Source of the DNA: Paenibacillus sp. BSR1-1
GTDB taxonomy: Bacteria; Bacillota; Bacilli; Bacillales; Cytobacillaceae
Length of the DNA stretch: 64,000 bases
Assembly (NCBI RefSeq): GCF_030403775.1
Contig: NZ_JAQMWQ010000001.1
Location: 62,001-126,000 of the forward strand
Reading direction: 5' to 3'
Below, piece after piece: positions 1 through 6,697 of this stretch (position 1 is its first letter; each line of letters opens with the position of its first letter). A model generated the notes under the pieces. It worked only from the letters and a program-made list of their open reading frames with translations. It was not told the origin of the DNA and did no database searches. The translations under genes were made by a program, and so were the position numbers.

Positions 1-114
1 CCTGTTCTTCATTGGTCCTCACACGAGTCTCTAAAACACTACCGAAAGCTTAGACCTGATGAGTTGAAAAGACACCACCAACAATATTCTCCTTCTATTT
101 ATTTTGCAAACTAG
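1..114 (+). pseudogene. tyrosine recombinase C-terminal fragment (decayed)
   Basis: Reading from base 1 to a stop at 112-114 gives a short tail containing LRPDELKRHHQQYSP, which resembles the end of a phage-type tyrosine recombinase just after its catalytic Tyr. The preceding GH-x-SL-x-TT-x-x-Y motif is recoverable only by switching reading frame (an in-frame stop interrupts it near base 32). The gene is cut by the window edge and frameshifted, so it is a remnant. It is one of three recombinase remnants in the first 2.6 kb and the only one on the plus strand. Confidence 0.55.
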
Positions 115-242
115 TACGAGTTGACTAATTTGAACTAGAACTTTAATAAGAAAATTAGTAACAAGTAATTATGATTTTTTAATGTACAACTTCAAATACC
201 ATCCCTAAGTGAAAGATGTAGGGGAAAAACTCTTAAATGAAA

Positions 243-276
243 ATGCCCGCGTGATGATTAATCATCACGCGGGCAT
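243..276. terminator. perfect 34-bp palindrome, probable terminator
   Basis: ATGCCCGCGTGATGATT is followed directly by its exact reverse complement, giving a 17-bp stem with almost no loop. It lies just downstream of the minus-strand recombinase fragment. T-tracts are short on both sides, so termination is inferred from stem strength. Confidence 0.6.
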
Positions 277-283
277 CTTTAAT

Positions 284-526
284 TTATAGGAGATGATTTA
301 CCGGACTAAACTGATGATGTTGAGATTTAATATCTTCACCATTCATTTGAACGTATTTTCGTACCATATTCATTGTCGAATGATCTAGAATACGTTGCAA
401 CGTAAATGCATCCCCTCCATTTAAAATAATAATTTTGCAAAAGTATGGCGAAATGTATGGGGAGAAACTTGAACATTTGTTATATTTCCTTTTATTCCGT
501 ATTGCTTTATTCTTGCTCTTACCCAA
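284..526 (-). pseudogene. tyrosine recombinase C-terminal fragment (frameshifted)
   Basis: The minus strand encodes NGGDAFTLQRILDHS followed by MVRKYVQMNGEDIKSQH, the helix and Tyr region at the end of phage-type integrases. The conserved R-H-x-x-A box (SPHTFRHTFAKL) lies immediately upstream but in another frame, so a frameshift near 410-445 separates the box from the Tyr segment. No N-terminal domain is found. The tail is clearly related to the larger recombinase pseudogene at 1442-2462 (NGGDSFSLQKILGHTDMSM), which suggests repeated insertion of related elements or duplication followed by decay. Confidence 0.65.
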
Positions 527-558
527 CTAGGGTCAATTTCATCTCAATAATTTGATAA

Positions 559-810
559 GTGGACGTTGGTCAAATATCGGACTTTATAAAACAGCTAAAA
601 GAAAACCTTCACCAAGTTGGACTTCCAAAAGAACAGCAAGCAGTAGTTGAGTCCGAGGTTGAAACAATATCAGCTGAATTAGTATCAGCACAACCATAAC
701 CTACTGTAATTCAACAATCCTTACAATCAATAAGAACAATGATTGAAGGAGCTGGAGTAAACCTAATAACCAACGGTTTAATGTTCATGATTGATAAAAT
801 ACATTTCTAA
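559..810 (+). pseudogene. broken ORF of unknown function with one premature stop
   Basis: From a GTG at 559 one frame stays open to the TAA at 808-810 apart from a single TAA at 697-699, which a one-base change from CAA would explain. The predicted product is acidic and helical in its first half (KQLKENLHQVGLPKEQQ) and then carries a short amphipathic or hydrophobic tail. I do not recognise a family. It looks like the C-terminal part of an element cargo gene. A good intrinsic terminator follows directly. Confidence 0.4.
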
Positions 811-816
811 GAAACA

Positions 817-847
817 AAGGAGCTTCCACACTGGAAACTCCTTTTTT
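817..847 (+). terminator. intrinsic terminator
   Basis: AAGGAGcTTCC-acact-GGAAaCTCCTT followed by a T6 run, seven bases after the stop of the broken ORF at 559-810. Confidence 0.75.
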
Positions 848-1040
848 ATATTTGATTTTTCACCAATTCCGTTACATCCTCACCGTTGCAAATGACCTTT
901 CTCAATTCCAAAGTCTGTTGCGACTCTTTCTTATTTGCTTCCAGAACTCAAGAGCAACGTCCTCTCTGGTTCTCCCCTTCAGTGGAAACTCTCCAGCTTA
1001 CAGAACTTTCTGTTCAAACTCAAGAGACTTATAATAAATT

Positions 1041-1304
1041 TCAATAACTACTGTCCTCATAAAATTCTCCTGTCCATTTTCTGCTTTCATTGTACTTCCT
1101 AACTTCTAGTAAGTCACTCAATTCAGTTAGGTTGAGAGCTTCCATGATAGTCAATAAATGATTCTTGTTATATGCTCCTCTGGTGTCATTAACAAGTTCG
1201 GAAATTGTTGCTTCTCTTAGTCCAGTCATTTGAGCAAGTTCCTTCTGTTGAAGACCTTTACGTTCTAACACTTCCTTCAACTTGAATTTGAAGTAAAGTT
1301 CCAT
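1041..1304 (-). CDS. small XRE-family (Cro/CI-type) DNA-binding regulator
   Basis: An 87-residue protein made almost entirely of a helix-turn-helix of the XRE family: KLKEVLERKGLQQKELAQMTG (about residues 8-28), then the recognition helix REATISELVND (about 30-40). Such single-domain repressors are common in phages and integrative elements, where they control excision or lytic genes. It is the only apparently intact gene in the decayed element left of the tRNA-Sec. A minus-strand GGAGAT ribosome binding site lies eight to ten bases before the ATG. Its target is unknown; control of the neighbouring recombinase is an inference from position. Confidence 0.75.
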   Translation of the reverse strand: MELYFKFKLKEVLERKGLQQKELAQMTGLREATISELVNDTRGAYNKNHLLTIMEALNLTELSDLLEVRKYNESRKWTGEFYEDSSY

Positions 1305-1441
1305 TGGTAATCTCCTCTCATTTTGAATTACTTCTTTTCGTAATCAATATATGCAGAGGAGGACTTGTTTCAATACAAAAGAAAAGACCTCCATTATTGA
1401 AGGTCTACAGTTACTCTTTTGGTGAATTAATCCAGTAAAAA

Positions 1442-2462
1442 TTATTGATGCTCCAATAGCTGTATGAGATTCTTTGTCGTCAAACTTGGTCTTATAAATC
1501 GAGAACAGACCATAGTTCTGTTTAGAAGTGAACGTATTGACGAATTATGTTGTCTTTTAACGTCCATGCTGGTCATGTTCACATACTTCCGAGTCATAGA
1601 CATGTCTGTGTGACCAAGTATCTTTTGAAGTGAAAAGGAGTCTCCACCATTTGTAATGTAAAGTAAATCTCCTGTGTGTCTTAAAATGTGAGGTCTTACA
1701 ACTTTCTTTACACCAGACAAATCAGCAACTTCATGAAGTCGAGTTCTCCATGTATTACTCAACATTTCTCGTCTGTCATACGTAAGAAATAACAAATCTT
1801 CTCCAAAGTCTTCAGACTCATTCATGTACTCCTTTAAGAGTTTCATTGTCTTGGTGGATAGCGGTACTTCACGAGCTTTTCTGGTCTTAGTGTTCATTGC
1901 TTCAAGTTTGATAGTACCAGCTTTAAAGTCTACATTTGACTGCTTCATTGCTAGTAATTCGCTTATTCTAACCATTGTATCAAGCAAGACCAAGACCATG
2001 ACTTTATCTCTGAAACCAACGAAAGTAGACTCGTCAAAACCGTTCAAAAGCGACTTAATCTCCGCAACCGATAAAGGTTCTATCTGTTCATCTGCAACCT
2101 TGATTGGTTTAAACCGTTCATGAATTGGTTCCTCAATTAAATTCTCCATGTAGCACCAGCAAGAAAAGCTCGCATTGTTCTAACCCTAATGTTAATTGTC
2201 ATTGGCTTCAGACTTTTTCATTTCGCATAAAGTCAATCCAACCTAAAAAGACTACCAGTGTGATTTCTTCTTTCGGTAAGTCTTGACCTAAATAATCACA
2301 TAGCCACTTGAAGTGAATCTCGTATTCTTCAATGGTTCTCGGAGCAAGACCTTCAGAGTTTTTAAACCATAGGAACCGCTCAAACATTTCAACCAGCGTA
2401 AATGACTCTGTAACTTTCTTAGTTGCTGTAACTCGATTAAGCTTCCTAACACCTTTTCGCAA
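1442..2462 (-). pseudogene. phage-type tyrosine recombinase (integrase), frameshifted
   Basis: The N-terminal core-binding domain (FTLVEMFERFLWFKNSEG, DYLGQDLP) is in one frame to 2208. A short middle segment reading SLKPMTINIRVRTMRAFL is in a second frame, and the catalytic domain (2149-1442) is in a third, with LLDTMVRISELLAMK (box I Arg), PHILRHTGDLLY (HxLRH, box II) and GHTDMSMTRKYV with the Tyr nucleophile. Two frameshifts, near 2218 and 2165, therefore inactivate it. The likely start is TTG at 2462, which has GGAGG nine bases upstream. The gene starts about 140 bp from the 3' end of tRNA-Sec and reads away from it, the classic layout for an integrase using that tRNA as its attachment site. 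Confidence 0.85.
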
Positions 2463-2503
2463 AATAAAAAACCTCCAAATATGGTAATTTGAAGGTTCTG
2501 AAC

Positions 2504-2564
2504 TCACACAGTTTCGTATTCTCGGTTTCACACAGTTTCGTTTAAAATGACCAAAGACTGTGTG
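2504..2564. repeat. putative integrase arm-type repeats
   Basis: TCACACAGTTTCGT occurs twice as an exact direct repeat (2504-2517 and 2528-2541, 24 bp apart), and an inverted partial copy ACTGTGTG follows at 2557-2564. They lie between the integrase start and the tRNA 3' end, where integrase arm or excisionase sites are normally found. The role is inferred from position. Confidence 0.5.
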
Positions 2565-2600
2565 TGTTTGAAATTGTTCGTTTGACAAGAATCTCAAGGT

Positions 2601-2697
2601 TGGCGGGACTGCGTGGGAATCGAACCCACCAGACCTGGCACGCAGGTCTCAAGCAGTTTTGAAGACTGTGGAGGACACCAGTACCCCATTCAGCCCC
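2601..2697 (-). tRNA. selC: tRNA-Sec (anticodon UCA), CCA encoded
   Basis: The 97-nt minus-strand sequence folds as a selenocysteine tRNA. It has an acceptor GGGGCTGA / GCAGTCCC with G73 and an encoded CCA, a T arm GTGGG-TTCGATT-CCCAC, a long variable arm AGACCTG / CAGGTCT, and an anticodon loop CTTCAAA centred on TCA. The long acceptor and variable arms separate it from tRNA-Ser and from suppressors. Only four Watson-Crick pairs adjoin the anticodon loop; the next two positions are A-C and C-U mismatches, so function is likely but not certain. It would decode UGA as Sec together with SelA, SelB and SelD, none of which is encoded in this window. A decayed integrase abuts its 3' end. Confidence 0.87.
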
Positions 2698-2846
2698 ATG
2701 TCTTAATCGATTATTCGTAATTATATTACATTGGTATACTGTATTTTACAATAGAATTGCCTTATTTGTCACTTTTTCGTCAACCATTTAGTCCTTCACA
2801 TGTTGCAGATCAAGTTTAAGTAGAAAATAACTTAAAAGGAGTTAAC

Positions 2847-2876
2847 TTGTCATTATTATCAAAAACATACTATAAT
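2847..2876 (+). promoter_or_regulatory. putative promoter of yneK
   Basis: TTGTCA and TATAAT are separated by 18 bp, 33 bp before the preferred ATG of yneK. The string CATACTATAA overlapping the -10 also resembles a mother-cell sigma (SigE/SigK) -10 element, so the sigma factor is unresolved. Confidence 0.45.
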
Positions 2877-2909
2877 AAGTTGAAAAATAGTTTTTTGTAG
2901 GTGAATAAG

Positions 2910-3335
2910 ATGCTTCATGGTTGGTTTTTATGGTTTATTCTTTTCTGGGTCGTTTTCCTGGTTGGTTCGTTTGCCATCGGGGGATATTTTATGTTTCGAA
3001 AGTTTTTGAAAAAGATGCCGAAGGAAGATGGCAAATCCGTAATGGATTGGGAAGAACATTATGTAAATGAAACACGTCATTTGTGGAGCGGCGAAGAGAA
3101 ATCCCTTCTAGAAGATTTAGTTAGTCCGGTGCCCGAGCTTTTCCGTGATGTGGCGCGTCATAAAATTGCCGGTAAAATTGGCGAATTGGCTTTAAAAGAA
3201 AATGCTGCTAAAATTACAGAAGAACTGGTCATCAGAGGCTATATATTAGCAACACCCAAACGAGATCATAAATTTTTGCGTAAAAAACTGTTCGAAAATA
3301 GAATCGATGTTGCTCCATATGACCACTTATTTTAA
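2910..3335 (+). CDS. yneK: YneK-like membrane-anchored protein (DUF2621)
   Basis: About 141 residues: an N-terminal membrane helix (WFLWFILFWVVFLVGSFAIGG) followed by a soluble, charged domain ending in DVAPYDHLF, typical of the DUF2621/YneK family of spore formers. I start it at ATG 2910 because AGGTGA sits at the right distance; the in-frame GTG at 2901 lies inside that ribosome binding site. In B. subtilis yneK lies beside the ccdA-yneI-yneJ genes, and the same association is kept here with an L,D-transpeptidase between. Its biochemical role is unknown; its restriction to endospore formers suggests a sporulation link. Confidence 0.8.
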   Translation: MLHGWFLWFILFWVVFLVGSFAIGGYFMFRKFLKKMPKEDGKSVMDWEEHYVNETRHLWSGEEKSLLEDLVSPVPELFRDVARHKIAGKIGELALKENAAKITEELVIRGYILATPKRDHKFLRKKLFENRIDVAPYDHLF

Positions 3336-3336
3336 G

Positions 3337-3360
3337 CCGTTCCATTCGAGAACGGTTTTT
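3337..3360 (+). terminator. intrinsic terminator of yneK
   Basis: CCGTTC-cattcga-GAACGG followed by TTTTTATTTT, starting two bases after the yneK stop. Confidence 0.8.
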
Positions 3361-3371
3361 ATTTTGACCAC

Positions 3372-3404
3372 AAAAATTGCCCTGACAGCATAGCTGCCAA
3401 GGCA
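3372..3404 (-). terminator. intrinsic terminator of the L,D-transpeptidase gene
   Basis: The minus strand reads TGCCttgGCAGC-tat-GCTGtCagGGCA and then ATTTTTG, placed directly after the stop of the convergent gene. Confidence 0.75.
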
Positions 3405-3411
3405 CACTTTT

Positions 3412-4761
3412 TCATCGAATTCCAGCCATATCCGGACTAATATGGAGATAATATCTTGAACCTTCAAAGCTCAGCCAACTGGATACCAATCCATCATTAT
3501 TGCCTAGATAATATCTATTTCCTGTAAATGTTACCCATCCGTTCCGCATGGATTCGGTATTTTCATAGAATTTAAACTGGCTCATGACGGTTGTTGCTGC
3601 CGTGTTCATTACACCACCATTGGTATCTTGATAATACCATTTACCATTAAAATTAAACCAGCCCGTATCCATTGCTCCACTCTGATTGAGATAATACCAC
3701 TTGCCTTCGACTTCCACCCAGCCAGTTTTCAAAACACCGTCATGATCTAAATAATAGCTTTTTTCACCTAACGACTGCCAGCCGATTTTCATCTCTCCCG
3801 TTTGGGGATCAAGATAATACCACTTGCCATTCTCAACAAACCACCCTGTTTTCATCACCCCTGTTTGATCAAAGTAATATCTTTTACCGCTTTTCTCTAC
3901 CCAGCCATTTTGCTTGACCCCTTTTTCATCCAGATAGTAGGTCTTTCCGCCATCTGTCAGCAGCCCTGTTTTCATCACACCATTGTTATCAAAGAAATAC
4001 CATTTGCCGCTATCCCCTACCCAACCAGTTTGCCTGACCCCTTTTCCATCCAGATAATAAGTCTTGCCGCCTAGAGACAGCCAACCTGTCTTCATGACAC
4101 CATTATTATCAAAATAATACGATTTACCGTTAACGGCCAGCCAGCCGGTTTTTGCCGTCCCATTAGTATAAAAATAGGTTTTACCGTTCGTCACGACCCA
4201 GCCATTAAGCGGTGCCGGATTCTCATTGTCTATTCCACCAGTAGCAGGAATGCTCACACCATAACCATTCGCTTGAGCAATCTCGTCAAAGCTGCTGTTC
4301 GAATAGGTGATGACCACGGTTGTAAACATTTGGACCTGGTCAAACAGCCAGCGAACTTCCTCATTATGCATCCGGACACAGCCGTGACTGACATATTTAC
4401 CAATGGAATTTTCATTATTATTGCCATGAATCCCGTAGGTTGTGCCGTATGTACCTCTTGCTTCAAGCCCCATCCAACGGTTTCCTAAAGGATTTCTGGG
4501 ATCCCCACCGGCAATATGTTCTTTATAGTAGGGCCGATTTACGATCTTGTTGACAATCCTAAATTTCCCTTCCGGTGTCAAATCTCTTGTTTTCCCCGTT
4601 GCCACTTTAAAGGTCCTAACCAAATGACCGCCATCATAGAAGGCAAGTGTATTCGTCCTTTTATTAATGATAATAAACTGGGAATTGCCGGCTGCTTCTA
4701 TTTGGATTGCGGGTAACAAAAGGCCTAGTAACAGAACAAAAATAACCGATACTTTTCTCAT
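3412..4761 (-). CDS. secreted L,D-transpeptidase with choline-binding-type cell-wall repeats
   Basis: A 449-residue exported protein: signal peptide (residues 1-24, ending IEAA), a YkuD L,D-transpeptidase domain (about 28-155) with H112 and the catalytic S-H-G-C-x-R box at 125-130, then about ten tandem repeats of roughly 20 residues of the type GWxxxxGKWYYFDxxGxMKTGW to the C terminus. YkuD enzymes make 3-3 peptidoglycan crosslinks; the repeats belong to the CW_1/choline-binding type and presumably hold the enzyme in the wall. The ATG at 4761 is chosen because GGGGAGAT precedes it and the signal peptide starts there; a longer ORF upstream adds no plausible domain. It interrupts the usual yneK-ccdC neighbourhood and is probably an accessory gene. 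Confidence 0.88.
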   Translation of the reverse strand: MRKVSVIFVLLLGLLLPAIQIEAAGNSQFIIINKRTNTLAFYDGGHLVRTFKVATGKTRDLTPEGKFRIVNKIVNRPYYKEHIAGGDPRNPLGNRWMGLEARGTYGTTYGIHGNNNENSIGKYVSHGCVRMHNEEVRWLFDQVQMFTTVVITYSNSSFDEIAQANGYGVSIPATGGIDNENPAPLNGWVVTNGKTYFYTNGTAKTGWLAVNGKSYYFDNNGVMKTGWLSLGGKTYYLDGKGVRQTGWVGDSGKWYFFDNNGVMKTGLLTDGGKTYYLDEKGVKQNGWVEKSGKRYYFDQTGVMKTGWFVENGKWYYLDPQTGEMKIGWQSLGEKSYYLDHDGVLKTGWVEVEGKWYYLNQSGAMDTGWFNFNGKWYYQDTNGGVMNTAATTVMSQFKFYENTESMRNGWVTFTGNRYYLGNNDGLVSSWLSFEGSRYYLHISPDMAGIR

Positions 4762-4914
4762 TGGTATCTCCCCAATCACGTTGTCATCCGTAAAACACAT
4801 GAGATATCGGAGGATTATGTTAAACCAACACGAGACAATAGCAAAAGCGGTATACAAAATTATAAGCTTAATAATTTTTATTAAGCGATTTCACTTTATA
4901 TTCATTAGCAGAGC

Positions 4915-4950
4915 ATTAAAAAAACACAGACCCAGGAGGAGTCCGTGTTT
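4915..4950 (-). terminator. intrinsic terminator of ccdC
   Basis: On the minus strand AAACACgGAC pairs with GTCtGTGTTT across a ten-base loop, followed by a T7 run. The stem overlaps the ccdC stop codon. Confidence 0.75.
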
Positions 4951-5416
4951 ATCCATGTAATTGCTTATGGAGTTTTTTAAAATCCCGATACATAGCCACA
5001 CGCCATGGCACGATCATGCTGAATGCAAGCAAGAAGAACATGCCGCTAAGCTGGCCAATATCGATTGTACTGCTTAAAATCGTTTTTAAAACAACGCGGA
5101 CCACTAATAATCCGACTAAAATAAATATAAACGCCTTTGATCTCTTTAAATAAATGTCATTGTCACGAATTTCAAATTGTGATGTTTTAATCAACAAGAT
5201 CGAAAAAAGCATTCCGACGATGACCGCTTCCAAAATTTCCATCGGAGTTAACCGAAATTGCGGAGAAAAGTACATAAGTGCACCGCTGGACATGAAAAAA
5301 GGCGGTAGAATTATCTTTCTAAGATTTGTGGGTTTGTTAGCTGCCTTCATGCGTATGAATAAGACAAAAAAGCCCATAAAAACTGCTCCGATTGAAGAAA
5401 CAACAACGTAGTTCAT
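4949..5416 (-). CDS. ccdC: CcdC-like cytochrome c biogenesis membrane protein (YneJ)
   Basis: A 155-residue integral membrane protein with about five hydrophobic segments and the family pattern FVLFIRMKAANKPTNLRK near the N terminus. It belongs to the CcdC/YneJ family encoded beside ccdA in Bacillus. Its exact role is undefined; B. subtilis ccdC is not needed for cytochrome c synthesis under laboratory conditions. It follows ccdA by 80 bp on the same strand. The response-regulator-like yneI that lies between ccdA and yneJ in B. subtilis is absent here. AAGGAAGAG precedes the ATG. Confidence 0.85.
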   Translation of the reverse strand: MNYVVVSSIGAVFMGFFVLFIRMKAANKPTNLRKIILPPFFMSSGALMYFSPQFRLTPMEILEAVIVGMLFSILLIKTSQFEIRDNDIYLKRSKAFIFILVGLLVVRVVLKTILSSTIDIGQLSGMFFLLAFSMIVPWRVAMYRDFKKLHKQLHG

Positions 5417-5496
5417 TGGATTCTCTTCCTTATCTAAGAATTTACTTACATATTATACAACAGAATATAAAAATTGAACAAAATTTAATGTAAATT

Positions 5497-6204
5497 TTAG
5501 AATCCAGTAAAGCCTCCGAACAACCCGGAGAAAAGTGTAATGATTTTGGTCATCCAGTCAAAGAATAGGACGATCCCCATGACAATCATGATATAGCCGC
5601 CAACCTTCATAATCTTGCCGCTGTTCTTTTTAATCCATTTCATTCGTCCAACAAAGAATGATAGGATGAGAAACGGAATTGCGAAGCCAAGTGAATAGGC
5701 CAGCATATATAAAACTCCTGAACTAGGGTTGGTTGCCGCAAGGGAAATAACGATTGAAAGAATTGGACCCGTACAAGGTGTCCAGCCCGCTGCAAAGGCC
5801 ATCCCGATTAAAGTGGAACCAAAGTAACCCGCAGGACGATTTTTAAACTCGAAACGGCGGTCCTTCATCAGAAAATCCGGTTTAAATACTCCAACGATAA
5901 CAAGTCCAAAGAATACAATAAAAATACCGCCAAGCTGACGAATGAGATCTTTATACGATAAGAAAAAGCTGCCAAGGAAGGATGTCCCAAAGCCGATGGC
6001 AATAAAAATAATCGAAAATCCTAATAGGAAAAACAAGGTGTGAAGCAGACTTCGCTTTTGCAGTAAAGCATTTTCACTTTGTAATTCCCCTACCGACATT
6101 CCAGTGATGTACGATAAAAAGGCGGGATAAAGCGGCAGACAGCATGGTGAAATAAAGCTCAAAAATCCCGCTCCTAAAGCTAAAAATATATTTACATCTG
6201 ACAT
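5497..6204 (-). CDS. ccdA: CcdA thiol-disulfide transporter for cytochrome c maturation
   Basis: A 235-residue polytopic protein of the DsbD/CcdA family. It passes reducing equivalents from cytosolic thioredoxin across the membrane, keeping the haem-binding cysteines of apocytochrome c (and spore-envelope thioredoxins such as StoA) reduced. The paired cysteine motifs are visible: SPCCLPLYP at residues 19-27 in helix 1 and GWTPCTGP in the fourth hydrophobic segment. Six membrane helices are apparent and length matches the family. GGGAGTG precedes the ATG. A Fur-box-like sequence lies about 60 bp upstream, suggesting coupling of cytochrome maturation to iron. Confidence 0.93.
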   Translation of the reverse strand: MSDVNIFLALGAGFLSFISPCCLPLYPAFLSYITGMSVGELQSENALLQKRSLLHTLFFLLGFSIIFIAIGFGTSFLGSFFLSYKDLIRQLGGIFIVFFGLVIVGVFKPDFLMKDRRFEFKNRPAGYFGSTLIGMAFAAGWTPCTGPILSIVISLAATNPSSGVLYMLAYSLGFAIPFLILSFFVGRMKWIKKNSGKIMKVGGYIMIVMGIVLFFDWMTKIITLFSGLFGGFTGF

Positions 6205-6261
6205 ATTAACACTCCCACTATAGTCGATACCCTTTCATTCTAACAAAACTTTGACCTAAAA

Positions 6262-6280
6262 GATAATGATTATCATGAAT
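6262..6280. promoter_or_regulatory. Fur-box-like operator upstream of ccdA
   Basis: GATAATGATTATCATGAAT matches 16 of 19 positions of the classic Fur consensus, with the first 15 bases identical. It is 58 bp upstream of the ccdA ATG and about 200 bp upstream of the divergent spo0E-like gene, so ccdA is the more likely target. Function is inferred. Confidence 0.6.
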
Positions 6281-6374
6281 ATTTTGTGACTCTGCTCATT
6301 CTATTTTCTTTCAACATACTCCCTATTTTCAAAATTTATGTCCGTCGTGATTGGATAATTTCTTACAATTTCCT

Positions 6375-6403
6375 TTGAAATTATTTACATCATAGGTTAT
6401 ACT
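6375..6403 (+). promoter_or_regulatory. putative SigA promoter of the Spo0E-like gene
   Basis: TTGAAA and TATACT with a 17-bp spacer, about 80 bp before the GTG start. Confidence 0.55.
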
Positions 6404-6417
6404 AGTAAAACAATGCC

Positions 6418-6450
6418 TTTTGGTAGTTTAGTAGTATTTTTCTACCAAAA
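6418..6450 (+). promoter_or_regulatory. hairpin in the 5' leader of the Spo0E-like gene
   Basis: TTTTGGTAG and CTACCAAAA form a 9-bp stem with a 15-base loop inside the predicted untranslated leader, 32 bp before the start codon. No T-run follows, so it is more likely an mRNA-stability or translation element than a terminator. Confidence 0.4.
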
Positions 6451-6482
6451 AATTTGGAGATTATCCGGAAAGGAACTCGCCC

Positions 6483-6659
6483 GTGATCAAACAAGATTTA
6501 GTAGCCTTAATTGAAAAAAAGCGAGCTGAATTAATTCAAGTCGCGATCACCAACGGCTTGACCTCCTCCGTTGCCATTCGCTACAGCCAGGAGCTAGACA
6601 ATCTATTAAATGAATATAATCGTATGTATATAAAGAAAGTATCACACTCTACTTATTAA
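6483..6659 (+). CDS. Spo0E-family aspartyl-phosphate phosphatase (YnzD-like)
   Basis: A 58-residue protein beginning at GTG 6483 with AAAGGA upstream. It carries the family signature YSQELDNLLNEY at residues 34-45, where the SQELD motif contacts the response regulator active site, on a predicted helical hairpin. Spo0E-type phosphatases remove phosphate from Spo0A and so delay sporulation. B. subtilis YnzD sits at the equivalent place beside ccdA, which supports orthology. Transcription is divergent from ccdA and ends at a strong shared terminator with the ABC exporter genes. Confidence 0.88.
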   Translation: MIKQDLVALIEKKRAELIQVAITNGLTSSVAIRYSQELDNLLNEYNRMYIKKVSHSTY

Positions 6660-6666
6660 ATCATGC

Positions 6667-6697
6667 AAAAAGCCTGGCAGCACGCCAGGCTTTTTTT
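6667..6697. terminator. bidirectional intrinsic terminator
   Basis: AAAAAGCCTGGC-agcac-GCCAGGCTTTTTTT has A and T tracts on both sides and separates the convergent Spo0E-like gene and ABC exporter operon. Confidence 0.9.

Noticed and set aside
852..1034. 60-codon plus-strand reading frame after the terminator at 847
   Set aside because: No ribosome binding site and no recognisable domain; it lies in decayed element sequence.
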